DNA from: Metapseudomonas otitidis
Lineage (GTDB): Bacteria; Pseudomonadota; Gammaproteobacteria; Pseudomonadales; Pseudomonadaceae
Assembly: GCF_900111835.1 (NCBI RefSeq)
Contig: NZ_FOJP01000020.1
Location: forward strand, 1 to 64,000
Direction of reading: 5' to 3'
Length of the DNA: 64,000 nt
The translations under genes were made by a program, and so were the position numbers. The notes under the pieces were generated by a model that was given only the letters and a program-made list of their open reading frames with translations, had not been told where the DNA came from and did not search any database. Below are positions 35,835 to 44,377 of the stretch, piece after piece; the stretch's first letter is position 1; each line of letters opens with the position of its first letter.

Positions 35835-36806
35835 ATGTACCCAACACCCATCCCCGTCACCGTGCTCACCGGCTTTCTCGGTGCCGGCAAGACCACGCTC
35901 CTGAAGCACATCCTCAAGGCCGAGCACGGCTTGAAGATCGCGGTGATCGAGAACGAATTCAGTGAGACCCCCATCGATGGCCAGCTGCTGGGTGACGAGC
36001 CGGTGCAGGTGATGACCCTGGCCAACGGCTGCGTCTGCTGCTCCATCCACGTCGAGCTGGAAAAGGCCCTGTTCCTCCTGCTGGAGCGCCTGGATGCCGG
36101 CGAACTGGCCTTCGACCGCCTGGTGATCGAGTGCACCGGCCTGGCCGACCCGGCGCCCGTGGCGCAGACCTTCTTCGCCGATGAAGCCCTCTGCGAGCGC
36201 TACGTGCTGGACGGCATCATCACCCTGGTGGACGCCGTGAATGCCGAGCGCCACCTGGCCGAACCCATTGCCCAGGCCCAGGTTGGGTTCGCCGACCGCA
36301 TCCTGGTGAGCAAGCGCGACCTGGTGGACGAGGCGCACTTCGAGGCCCTCAGCCAGCGGCTGTCGCGGATCAACCGCCGCGCGCCGATCCGTGTGGTCGA
36401 CCACGGCCGCATCGACCTGGCCGAGCTGCTGGACGTGCGCGGCTTCAACCTCAACGCCGACATCGGCCCCGTGCTGACCTTGCGCCCCGTGCGCCCGGCC
36501 GCCACCCCGGACCGCATCGGCACCCTGGTGCTCAAGAGCGACAAGCCGCTGGACATGGAGCGCCTCAGCGCCTTCATGGAAGGCCTGCTGGAGCGCCACG
36601 GCAACGCCCTGCTGCGCTACAAGGGCGTGCTCGCGGTGGCCGGCGAAGCCCGCCGCCTGGTGTTCCAGGGCGTACTGCGCCTGTACGGCTTCGACTGGGA
36701 CCGCGAATGGGAGGCGGACGAGCCGCGCGAGAGCGTGATGGTCTTCATCGGTGACAACCTCCCGGAAGACGAGATCCGCGCTGGATTCGAAGCCGCCGCC
36801 CACTGA
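35835..36806 (+). CDS. yjiA: COG0523 G3E GTPase (YjiA-like)
   Basis: 323 residues. The P-loop GFLGAGKTTLLKHIL is near the N-terminus, the metal-binding CxCC motif (NGCVCCSI) is near residue 66, and a CobW C-terminal domain follows. COG0523 proteins are GTP-dependent metal chaperones; E. coli YjiA binds zinc or cobalt. The start at 35835 follows TTGGAGATCGCG. Neighbours are cstA and ybdD, the same order as in E. coli btsT-yjiX-yjiA and PA4606-PA4604. Confidence 0.9.
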   Translation: MYPTPIPVTVLTGFLGAGKTTLLKHILKAEHGLKIAVIENEFSETPIDGQLLGDEPVQVMTLANGCVCCSIHVELEKALFLLLERLDAGELAFDRLVIECTGLADPAPVAQTFFADEALCERYVLDGIITLVDAVNAERHLAEPIAQAQVGFADRILVSKRDLVDEAHFEALSQRLSRINRRAPIRVVDHGRIDLAELLDVRGFNLNADIGPVLTLRPVRPAATPDRIGTLVLKSDKPLDMERLSAFMEGLLERHGNALLRYKGVLAVAGEARRLVFQGVLRLYGFDWDREWEADEPRESVMVFIGDNLPEDEIRAGFEAAAH

Positions 36807-36839
36807 GCGTCATCGGTGATTGGAATGCCGCTTGAAAGT

Positions 36840-36860
36840 AAATAGAATCACTCGCATTTG
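36840..36860 (-). promoter_or_regulatory. Fur-box-like site upstream of the ECF sigma gene
   Basis: Read on the minus strand the site is CAAATGCGAGTGATTCTATTT, close to the Pseudomonas iron-starvation sigma Fur boxes of the form CAAATGANAATNATTNTTATT. It ends 28 bases before the sigma gene start, where iron-loaded Fur would block transcription. Confidence 0.5.
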
Positions 36861-36888
36861 ATTCTTTTCCTCTTTCGGCGTGCCCCGT

Positions 36889-37404
36889 ATGACCGATGCC
36901 GTAGCGGCACCCGGCGACACCCCCGGTTCGCTCTACCGTGAGCACCGCAGCTGGCTCGAAGGCTGGCTGCGGCGCCGCCTGGGCAACGCCTGGGATGCCG
37001 CCGACCTGACCCAGGACACCTTCGTCCGCGTGCTGGCGGCCCACCAGCAGCGCACCTTGCCGACCCTGGCCGAGCCTCGCGCCTACCTGCTCACCATCGG
37101 TCGCCGCCTGCTGATCAACCACCACAAGCGCCGCAGCCTCGAACAGGCCTACCTGGACGCCCTGGCCTGCCTGCCCGAGGCCGAAGTGCCGTCGCCGGAG
37201 CAACGCTGGCTGGTGCTGGAAACCCTGCACGCCCTCGACGAACTGCTGGACGGCCTGCCCCTGGCGGTGCGCCGGGCCTTCCTCTGGTCGCAGCTCGAAG
37301 GGCTGGACTACGCCCGTATCGCCGAGCGCCTGGCGGTGTCCGAGCGCACGGTGAAGCGCTACATGGCGCGTGCCTACGAGCACTGCCTGCTGGTGGAGCT
37401 GTGA
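36889..37404 (+). CDS. FecI-type ECF sigma factor (iron-starvation sigma)
   Basis: 171 residues. Region 2 (LRRRLGNAWDAADLTQDTFV) and region 4 helix-turn-helix (YARIAERLAVSERTVKRYMARA) are intact. It should direct RNA polymerase to the promoter of the TonB receptor two genes downstream when the anti-sigma partner signals that the siderophore is present. I start at the ATG at 36889; the GTG at 36880 is possible, and neither has a strong ribosome binding site. It overlaps the anti-sigma gene by GTGA. Confidence 0.92.
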   Translation: MTDAVAAPGDTPGSLYREHRSWLEGWLRRRLGNAWDAADLTQDTFVRVLAAHQQRTLPTLAEPRAYLLTIGRRLLINHHKRRSLEQAYLDALACLPEAEVPSPEQRWLVLETLHALDELLDGLPLAVRRAFLWSQLEGLDYARIAERLAVSERTVKRYMARAYEHCLLVEL

Positions 37405-38336
37405 GCGCCCACGCTGCGGAACCGGCGCGGCGCATCGCCCGCGAGGCCGCGCAATGGCTGGTGCTCCGGGACGCCGGCGGGCTGGGCCCGGAGCAAGCGG
37501 CTGCGCTGCAGCACTGGCGCGCCCTCAGCGAGGCCCACGAGGCTGCCTGGCAACGGGCCGAGGCACTGCGCCAACGCTTCGCCGGGTTGCCCGCGCCTCT
37601 GGCCCTGGCCAGCCTGGACCGCCCCGACCTCGGCCGGCGCCGCGCGCTCAAGCAGGTGCTGGGCCTCGCCACCCTCGCCCCGGCAGCCTGGCTGGCCTAC
37701 CGCCAGGCGCCCGTGGCCAGCTGGCGCGCGGACGTGCGCACCGCTACTGGTGAACGCCGCGACGTCGACCTGCCCGGTGGGGGCCGCCTGCACCTGAACA
37801 CCGCCAGCGCGGTCAACCTCGGCCCCGGCGTCATCGAGCTGGTGGCCGGCGAGATCGCCGTGGAAACCCCCGGTCCGCTGCGGGTCGAGCGGAAGGAAGG
37901 CCGGCTGCTGACCGACGCAGCGCGCTTCTGCGTGCGGCAACTGGAGGCGGGCTGCCTGGTGTCGGTGGAAGCGGGCACGGTTCGCCTGCACCCTGCGACG
38001 GGGCAGGTGGTAGCGCTGTCTGCGGGCCAGCGTGCCGGCCTGCTCCCGACAGGCACCACGCCGGTGACGCGCTTCGACCCCGAGCAGCCCGACTGGCGCC
38101 AGGGGGTGCTGATCGTCGAGAACCGCCCCCTCGGCACCGTGCTGCGCGAGCTGGATCGCTACCGGCCCGGCCTGCTGCGCTGGGACGCGGCGCTTGAGGC
38201 GCTGCCGGTGACCGGCACCTTCCGCCTCGACGACACCGACCGCGTGCTCGCACTGCTCGCCGCCACCCTGCCGCTGGAGGTGCACTACCGCACGCGCTAC
38301 TGGGTCTCCCTGGTGCCGCGTACCCATGTCGGGTGA
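37401..38336 (+). CDS. FecR-family anti-sigma regulator
   Basis: 311 residues, GTG start overlapping the sigma stop. The cytoplasmic N-terminal domain carries the conserved AREAAQWLVLRD tryptophan region, a single transmembrane segment lies near residues 90-103 (VLGLATLAPAAWLAY), and the FecR periplasmic domain (TATGERRDVDLPGGGRLHLN) follows, ending in an STN-like part. It relays the signal from the receptor to the sigma factor. Confidence 0.92.
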   Translation: MSAHAAEPARRIAREAAQWLVLRDAGGLGPEQAAALQHWRALSEAHEAAWQRAEALRQRFAGLPAPLALASLDRPDLGRRRALKQVLGLATLAPAAWLAYRQAPVASWRADVRTATGERRDVDLPGGGRLHLNTASAVNLGPGVIELVAGEIAVETPGPLRVERKEGRLLTDAARFCVRQLEAGCLVSVEAGTVRLHPATGQVVALSAGQRAGLLPTGTTPVTRFDPEQPDWRQGVLIVENRPLGTVLRELDRYRPGLLRWDAALEALPVTGTFRLDDTDRVLALLAATLPLEVHYRTRYWVSLVPRTHVG

Positions 38337-38400
38337 AGGCTGTCCCTTTTTTTCGCGTCGCTTGTCATTCCAGGAGACAACACGAAAAAGAGAGCCTTTC

Positions 38401-40791
38401 ATGACCTCCCGTTCCCCGTCCTTCCCCCTGGCCCGGCACCTGCTGCGGGCCAGCCTTCTCCTGGCCCTCGGCCTGCCCAGCGCCTGGGCCGATGACGGCG
38501 CCCGGCGCAGCTACCAGGTGCCTGCGGGCAGCCTGGCCAGTGCCCTGACCCGTTTCGCCGGCCAGGCCGGCGTGAGCCTGTCCGTGGACCCCGCCCTGGT
38601 GGATGGGCTCGACAGCCCCGGGCTGCAGGGTGAATACAGCATCGACGAAGGCTTCGATGCCCTGCTGCGTGGCTCAGGGCTGATGCTGCTGCCGGCCGGG
38701 GAGGGGGGCTACACCCTGCAACGCCTGCCGCCGCGTGCCGAGGGGGCCGAGGAGCTGCCGACCATCGCCGTCACCGGCGAAGGCGTCGGGATGGGTGGCG
38801 ATGCCTACGCCGGCGGGCAGGTGTCGCGCCGTGGCAGCCTCGGGCTGCTGGGCGAGCGGGACTTCCTGGAAACGCCACTGAGCCAGACCTCCTACACCAG
38901 CGAGATGGTGAAGAACCAGCAGGCCCGCACCCTGGCCGACCTGGTCGCCAGCGACCCCTCGGTGCGCAGCACCAACCCCTCGGCGGGGCGCTTCGAGCAG
39001 TTCTCCATCCGTGGCTACAGCCTCTACAACAGCGATGTCGCCTTCGGCGGCCTGTACGGCGTGCTGCCCACCTATTCCATCGACATGGAGATGGTCGAGC
39101 GGGTGGACGTGCTCAAGGGCCCGGGCGCCCTGCTCGGCGGGCTGGCGCCCAACGGCAGCGTCGGCGGCTCGATCAACATCGAGCCCAAGCGCGCCGGGGC
39201 TGACCCGGTCACCGAATTCACCGCCATGCAGGCCTCCACCGGGCAGCTGGGCGGTCACGTGGACATCGGCCGGCGCTTCGGCGAGGACCAGCGCTTCGGC
39301 CTGCGCTTCAACGGCGTGAAGCAGTCCGGCGACACCGAATGGGACCACCAGCACCTGGACCGCGACTCCGCCGTACTCGGGCTCGACCTGCGTGCCGAGC
39401 GCGTGCGCCTGTCCCTCGACCTCGGGCGGCAGACCCGAGACGTGGACGGCCCCATGGAGCGGGTCGGCCTGAACGCCGGGGTCAAGGTGCCCGACCCGAA
39501 GGACATCCACGACAACTTCGCCCAGCCCTGGACCTACTCCCGCGCCAAGGACACCTTCGGTGCCCTGCGTGGCGAGTACGACCTGGGTGACTCCACCCTG
39601 CTCTATGCCGCCGTCGGCGCGCGCAAGGGCGACTACGACTTCCTCCGCCATGCCGTGCAGGTCACCAACGATGCCGGGCGCTTCGTGGTCAGCCCCCGCG
39701 CCTTCCAGCGCGAGGAGGACGTGCGCACCGCCACCGTCGGCCTGCGTCACTGGTTCGCCACCGGCCCGGTCAGCCACACCCTGAACGCCAGCCTCAACCG
39801 CTACGAGATGACCTTCGACAACAGCGGCGCGCGCTACGCCAACGGCGTCAGCAACCTGTACAACCCGGTGACCCTGCCGGTGCCGGGCACGCCCACCGCA
39901 CCGGACAACCCCACCCACACCGAAAGCGTGCTCAGCAGCCTGGCCCTGGCCGACACCCTCGGCTTCGCCGACGACCAGGTGCTGCTGACCCTCGGTGCGC
40001 GCCTGCAGCGGGTGGAGGTGGACAGCTCCGAACCCGGCGAGCCCGACCAGCGCTACGACGAGCGCGCCACCTCGCCGGCCCTGGGCGTGGTTTGGCGCAC
40101 CACCGAGTCCCTGTCGCTCTACGCCAACTACATGGAAGGCCTGACCCAGGGTCAGACCGCGCCGGAGACCGCCAACAACGCCGGCCAGGTGTTCGCCCCC
40201 TACCGCAGCAAGCAGGTGGAGGCCGGCATCAAGTACGACATGGGCAACCTGACCAGCACCTTCAGCGTCTTCCGCATCGAGAAGCCGGCCTATTACACCG
40301 AGAACGGCTTCCTGCGGCCCGACGGCGAACAGCGCAACCAGGGCGTGGAGCTGAACCTGTTCGGCGAACCGCTGGAGGGCGTGCGCATCCTCGGCGGCGC
40401 CATGCTGCTGGACGCCGAACTGACCCGCACCGCCAATGGCACCAACGACGGCAACCGCGCGGTCGGGGCGCCGATCCTCAATGCCAACCTGGGGTTCGAA
40501 TGGGACCTGCCCCAGGTCCAGGGCCTGACCCTGACCGCACGGGCCATCCACACCGGCGCCCAGTACCTCGATCAGGCCAACACCCAGAAGGCCGATGCCT
40601 GGCAACGCTACGACCTGGGCGCGCGCTACGCCTTCAGCGTCGGCGAGACGGACGTCACCCTGCGCGCCAGTGTGGAGAACGTCATGGACAAGGCCTACTG
40701 GGCCTCCGCCAACGTCCCCGACGGCACCGCCACCGGCCTCACCCTCTCCACCCCGCGTACCTGGCTGATGTCGGCGACGTTCGGCTTCTGA
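38401..40791 (+). CDS. TonB-dependent siderophore receptor with signalling (STN) domain
   Basis: 796 residues. Signal peptide to ALGLPSAWA; STN signalling domain at about residues 38-110 (YQVPAGSLASALTRFAGQAG); TonB box region near ELPTIAVTGEG; plug with FSIRGYS and VERVDVLKGPGALLGG; 22-stranded barrel ending TWLMSATFGF with terminal Phe. The STN domain and the upstream FecI/FecR pair make this a cell-surface signalling transducer. It resembles ferrichrome/ferrioxamine-class receptors, but the siderophore is not determinable. Confidence 0.93.
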   Translation: MTSRSPSFPLARHLLRASLLLALGLPSAWADDGARRSYQVPAGSLASALTRFAGQAGVSLSVDPALVDGLDSPGLQGEYSIDEGFDALLRGSGLMLLPAGEGGYTLQRLPPRAEGAEELPTIAVTGEGVGMGGDAYAGGQVSRRGSLGLLGERDFLETPLSQTSYTSEMVKNQQARTLADLVASDPSVRSTNPSAGRFEQFSIRGYSLYNSDVAFGGLYGVLPTYSIDMEMVERVDVLKGPGALLGGLAPNGSVGGSINIEPKRAGADPVTEFTAMQASTGQLGGHVDIGRRFGEDQRFGLRFNGVKQSGDTEWDHQHLDRDSAVLGLDLRAERVRLSLDLGRQTRDVDGPMERVGLNAGVKVPDPKDIHDNFAQPWTYSRAKDTFGALRGEYDLGDSTLLYAAVGARKGDYDFLRHAVQVTNDAGRFVVSPRAFQREEDVRTATVGLRHWFATGPVSHTLNASLNRYEMTFDNSGARYANGVSNLYNPVTLPVPGTPTAPDNPTHTESVLSSLALADTLGFADDQVLLTLGARLQRVEVDSSEPGEPDQRYDERATSPALGVVWRTTESLSLYANYMEGLTQGQTAPETANNAGQVFAPYRSKQVEAGIKYDMGNLTSTFSVFRIEKPAYYTENGFLRPDGEQRNQGVELNLFGEPLEGVRILGGAMLLDAELTRTANGTNDGNRAVGAPILNANLGFEWDLPQVQGLTLTARAIHTGAQYLDQANTQKADAWQRYDLGARYAFSVGETDVTLRASVENVMDKAYWASANVPDGTATGLTLSTPRTWLMSATFGF

Positions 40792-40796
40792 GGAGC

Positions 40797-40938
40797 GTTC
40801 CCGGCCTGAAGCCCGGGCTACGGCATGGCGTGCAGGGTGGGCTTCAGCCCACCATCGGAGCAGCCGGAAACACCCCTGGTGGATGGAAAAAGCGCCATCC
40901 ACCCTGCGCCTTGTAGGGGCGAATTCATTCGCCAAGGG
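40797..40938. repeat. REP-like palindromes after the siderophore receptor
   Basis: The receptor-glyA gap holds CCCGGCCTGAAGCCCGGGCTAC, GGTGGGCTTCAGCCCACC (40835-40852), GGTGGATGGAAAAAGCGCCATCCACC (40878-40903) and GGCGAATTCATTCGCC (40917-40932). All belong to the palindrome types seen near 600 and 10800. Confidence 0.75.
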
Positions 40939-40972
40939 CTGCGTAGCGGCCCAAGGCGTGTACGACAGGCAC

Positions 40973-41000
40973 AAAAAAGCCCGGCATGTGCCGGGCTTTC
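40973..41000. terminator. Terminator shared by the receptor gene and glyA
   Basis: GCCCGGC (40979-40985), loop ATGT, GCCGGGC (40990-40996). On the minus strand a run of six T follows, giving a strong terminator for glyA; on the plus strand TTTC follows. Confidence 0.85.
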
Positions 41001-41019
41001 TCGTTCACCGCTCAGGCAA

Positions 41020-42273
41020 TCAGTTGCCGTACACCGGGAACTTGGCGCAGATGGCCTTGACCTGCTCGCGCACGCGGTCGACCACGGACTCGTCGCCCAT
41101 GTTCTCCAGGATGTCGCAGATCCAGCCGGCCAGTTCGCGGCACTCGGCTTCCTTGAAACCACGAGTGGTCACGGCGGGGGTGCCGATGCGCAGGCCGGAG
41201 GTGACGAAGGGGGAGCGCGGGTCGTTGGGCACGCTGTTCTTGTTCACGGTGATGAAGGCGCGACCCAGGGCGGCGTCGGCGTCCTTACCGGTGATGTCCT
41301 GCTTGATCAGGGACAGCAGGAACAGGTGGTTCTGGGTGCCACCGGAGACCACGTCGAAGCCGCGCTCGATGAACACGCTGGCCATGGTCTGGGCGTTCTT
41401 CAGGACCTGCTGCTGGTAGGCCTTGAACTCGGGCTGCAGGGCTTCCTTGAAGCACACGGCCTTGGCGGCGATCACGTGTTCCAGCGGGCCACCCTGGGCG
41501 CCGGGGAAGACGGCGGAGTTCAGCTTCTTCTCGATCTCTTCGTTCTTGCGAGCGAGGATCAGGCCGCCGCGCGGGCCGCGCAGGGTCTTGTGGGTGGTGG
41601 TGGTGACCACGTCGGCGAACGGCACCGGGTTCGGGTACACACCGGCGGCGACCAGGCCGGCCACGTGGGCCATGTCGACGAACAGGTAGGCACCGACCTT
41701 GTCGGCGATGGCGCGGAAGCGGGCGAAGTCCAGCACCTGGGAGTAGGCGGAGAAGCCGGCGACGATCATCTTCGGCTTGTGCTCGACGGCCAGGCGCTCG
41801 ACTTCGTCGTAGTCGATCAGGCCGGCGTCGGTGATGCCGTACTGCACGGCGTTGTACAGCTTGCCGGAGGAGGAGACGGAGGCGCCGTGGGTCAGGTGAC
41901 CGCCATGGGCCAGGCTCATGCCGAGGATGGTGTCACCGGCCGACAGCAGGGCCAGGTAGACGGCGGCGTTGGCCTGGGAACCGGCGTGGGGCTGGACGTT
42001 GGCGTAGTCGGCGCCGAACAGCTCCTTGGCGCGGTCGATGGCCAGTTGCTCGACCACGTCGACGTACTCGCAACCGCCGTAGTAGCGCTTGCCCGGGTAA
42101 CCCTCGGCGTACTTGTTGGTCAGCACGCTACCCTGGGCTTCCATCACCGCCGGGCTGGTGTAGTTCTCCGAGGCGATGAGTTCGATGTGCTCTTCCTGGC
42201 GCTGGGCTTCCTGCTCCATCGCGGCGAAGAGTTCGGCATCGTAGCGGGCGAGGGTCAAATCACGGCTGAACAT
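41020..42273 (-). CDS. glyA: Serine hydroxymethyltransferase
   Basis: 417 residues, family length. PLP-dependent interconversion of serine and glycine with tetrahydrofolate. The PLP lysine is in [14 protein letters not shown], with [10 protein letters not shown] and [10 protein letters not shown] near the N-terminus. It starts [15 protein letters not shown] at 42273, after GAGAGGACCGC. Pseudomonas carry more than one glyA copy; the position next to morA and yjiA matches PA4602. Confidence 0.98.
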   Translation of the reverse strand: MFSRDLTLARYDAELFAAMEQEAQRQEEHIELIASENYTSPAVMEAQGSVLTNKYAEGYPGKRYYGGCEYVDVVEQLAIDRAKELFGADYANVQPHAGSQANAAVYLALLSAGDTILGMSLAHGGHLTHGASVSSSGKLYNAVQYGITDAGLIDYDEVERLAVEHKPKMIVAGFSAYSQVLDFARFRAIADKVGAYLFVDMAHVAGLVAAGVYPNPVPFADVVTTTTHKTLRGPRGGLILARKNEEIEKKLNSAVFPGAQGGPLEHVIAAKAVCFKEALQPEFKAYQQQVLKNAQTMASVFIERGFDVVSGGTQNHLFLLSLIKQDITGKDADAALGRAFITVNKNSVPNDPRSPFVTSGLRIGTPAVTTRGFKEAECRELAGWICDILENMGDESVVDRVREQVKAICAKFPVYGN

Positions 42274-42373
42274 GGCGGTCCTCTCAGGGATCGGTACGTG
42301 GAAAGGCGCGCATTCTAACCCATAGGTCGCTGGCTGACACATGAAGGTCGGTCATGCGACAGACAAGTGGCGC

Positions 42374-44254
42374 TCACGCGGATTCCTCTTCTGCGCCGTG
42401 CAGCTCGGCGAGCTTTCCTTGCAGGGCTTCGCGTTCGTGGTCGGCCAGCAGCGGCAGCTGCTGCCAGCATTCGTAGAGCGGCTCCAGCCAGCAGCAGTAG
42501 CCGGCATCGGGGCGCTGGCGCTCCAGTTGCTCGAAGGCGGTGTGGATCGCCAGGGCGTGGGCGGGTTCCTCCTGGGCCAGGGTGGTGAGCGCGCGGATGG
42601 CGGCCACCGTGGTCCAGTCGGTGGGGCCGAACAGGGCACTGAGCAGCAGGGCGCGGCGATGCGAGCCCTCCCAGCCGCCGTCGAGCTGTGCGAGGACCTG
42701 GGTAGCGGCGGTCTGCACGCGGGTCAGCCAGACCAGCGCGGGGGTCGAGCGGTCGGGCACCGCCGGTGGGTGCACCAGGCACGCCAGCACCTGCTGGGCC
42801 TCGTCCTCGCCCAGGCCGGCGGCCACATGGCTGGCCTGGGCCCAGTTGCTGCGGGCGTAGGGTTGTGCGGCCAGGCCGGCGATCAGGGCGCTGACCCGCT
42901 CGCCGGGCGGCGGCAGGGCGGGCCTGGGCTGGTCGCCTTCGTAGCGCCACAGCAGGTGGTCCACCGGGCCCAGCGGCTGGCGCGGATCGGGGTGGGCGAT
43001 GGCCTCGGTGGTGACCTCCACCGTGCAGCCGGTGAGGCCGTGGGCAGCCAGTTCGAGGGCGATGGCCAGGGTGTTGCTGGGCGCCTCCAGGGAGGAGGTG
43101 CGCAGGCTGATGCGGTCGTTGGCCGAGCCGGAAAAGGCCCCCTCCAGCAGCTTTTCGCGGATCTGCCGCAGCACGTTGGCGCTGGCGTCACTCGGCTCCG
43201 GCGGGGCACCGGCGGCGAGGAACCACAGCTGGTAGGCGCGCTCGTTGCCGGCCCGGGCGGCGTCGATCACCCGCTGCAGCCGGGCGTCGTCACCGCTGGC
43301 CCGCCACTGGCAGTAGTCCAGCGAGGGCTGCGCCCAGTCATGCTCGGGCTGGCGGGCCAGTACCTGTTCGTACCAGCCGCTGGCCTGGGCCCAGCCCTGT
43401 TGCTCCAGCCAGGTGTCGCCGGCTTCCAGGTAGGCACTGATTTCCTCGGGTTGCTGGCGCACCGCCAGGCTGAAGGCGATGTCGGCCTCGGCGGCCCGCC
43501 CTTGCTGGCGCAGCAGCAGCCCTCGGGCGACGGCCAGGTGCCAGTCCTGCTCGGCGCTGGCCAGGTCGGCCAGCGCCAGGGCCTGCTCGAAGCAGGCGGC
43601 GCGGCGCAGCAGGCCGATGTGCAGCATGGGCCATTGTGCGGCCAGGTCCGAAGAGGGCGTCACCCGCCCCGCGAGGACGGCCCAGCGGCGCGCGGCGGTG
43701 AGCTGGCGGACGCTGGCCTCACGGGCCTCCGGGGTGGCCTGGATGACCCGAGAGAACAGGCGCATTTGCAGCGCCGGGTCCAGTCGCTCCAGGGCGCCGG
43801 CCGGCTCCAGCCAGCCGAGTGCCCAGGCGTTGAGGTAGTCGGTGCCCGGGGCGACGTCGATCACCTGCAGCAGCAGGTCGACGGCCTCCGGCAGGCGTTC
43901 TTCGCGGGCCATGAGCCAGCTGCGCAGGGCTTCGCTGGCGTAGTAGCGCTGCTCGCCGATGGGCAGCAGCTCGGCGTCGGCCGGGCGGCCGACGCGGGTC
44001 CGGTACTGCTCGGCCAGGGCCAGCCATTCAGAGTTGCCGGGGGCGTAGCGCAGCAGCTCCGCCAGGTGTTCGGCGCCGTGGACGAGGTTGCCCTGCTCCA
44101 GCTCGGCGAGGGTGATGAAGTGCTCGTACTCGGCGGTGCCCTGGCGCAATTCGATGCTGCCGCCGGTGGCGTCGGGCGACTCGGGCACGTCGTGGTCGCT
44201 GTCGGTGGCGGGCGTGGCGTGCGGGGCGCGGAGGAAGCGTTTCCACCAGGACAT
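42374..44254 (-). CDS. Cytoplasmic TPR-type protein of unknown function
   Basis: 626 residues, no signal peptide, starting MSWWKRFLRAPHA. The first 400 residues are helical with tetratricopeptide-like units (LAVARGLLLRQQGRAAEADI, then EISAYLEAGDTWLEQQGWAQ). The C-terminal part is helical and Trp-rich without a recognised motif. AAGGAGCCCCGC precedes the ATG. It lies between morA and glyA on the same strand. Confidence 0.7.
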   Translation of the reverse strand: MSWWKRFLRAPHATPATDSDHDVPESPDATGGSIELRQGTAEYEHFITLAELEQGNLVHGAEHLAELLRYAPGNSEWLALAEQYRTRVGRPADAELLPIGEQRYYASEALRSWLMAREERLPEAVDLLLQVIDVAPGTDYLNAWALGWLEPAGALERLDPALQMRLFSRVIQATPEAREASVRQLTAARRWAVLAGRVTPSSDLAAQWPMLHIGLLRRAACFEQALALADLASAEQDWHLAVARGLLLRQQGRAAEADIAFSLAVRQQPEEISAYLEAGDTWLEQQGWAQASGWYEQVLARQPEHDWAQPSLDYCQWRASGDDARLQRVIDAARAGNERAYQLWFLAAGAPPEPSDASANVLRQIREKLLEGAFSGSANDRISLRTSSLEAPSNTLAIALELAAHGLTGCTVEVTTEAIAHPDPRQPLGPVDHLLWRYEGDQPRPALPPPGERVSALIAGLAAQPYARSNWAQASHVAAGLGEDEAQQVLACLVHPPAVPDRSTPALVWLTRVQTAATQVLAQLDGGWEGSHRRALLLSALFGPTDWTTVAAIRALTTLAQEEPAHALAIHTAFEQLERQRPDAGYCCWLEPLYECWQQLPLLADHEREALQGKLAELHGAEEESA

Positions 44255-44340
44255 GCGGGGCTCCTTGTCGTGTCGTGTGCCGGTCGATGGCGCGAGGTAT
44301 GACGGTGGCGGTGCGAGTGGCGCGATCTTACGGCAGGCGG

Positions 44341-44359
44341 GCGGCCGGGGCCCGGCCGC
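44341..44359 (-). terminator. GC-rich inverted repeat after morA
   Basis: GCGGCCGGG, one base, CCCGGCCGC, located 18 bases past the morA stop on the minus strand. No T-run follows, so it is a weak or Rho-assisted terminator candidate. Confidence 0.4.
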
Positions 44360-44377
44360 AGGTCACGAATCGCAGGC

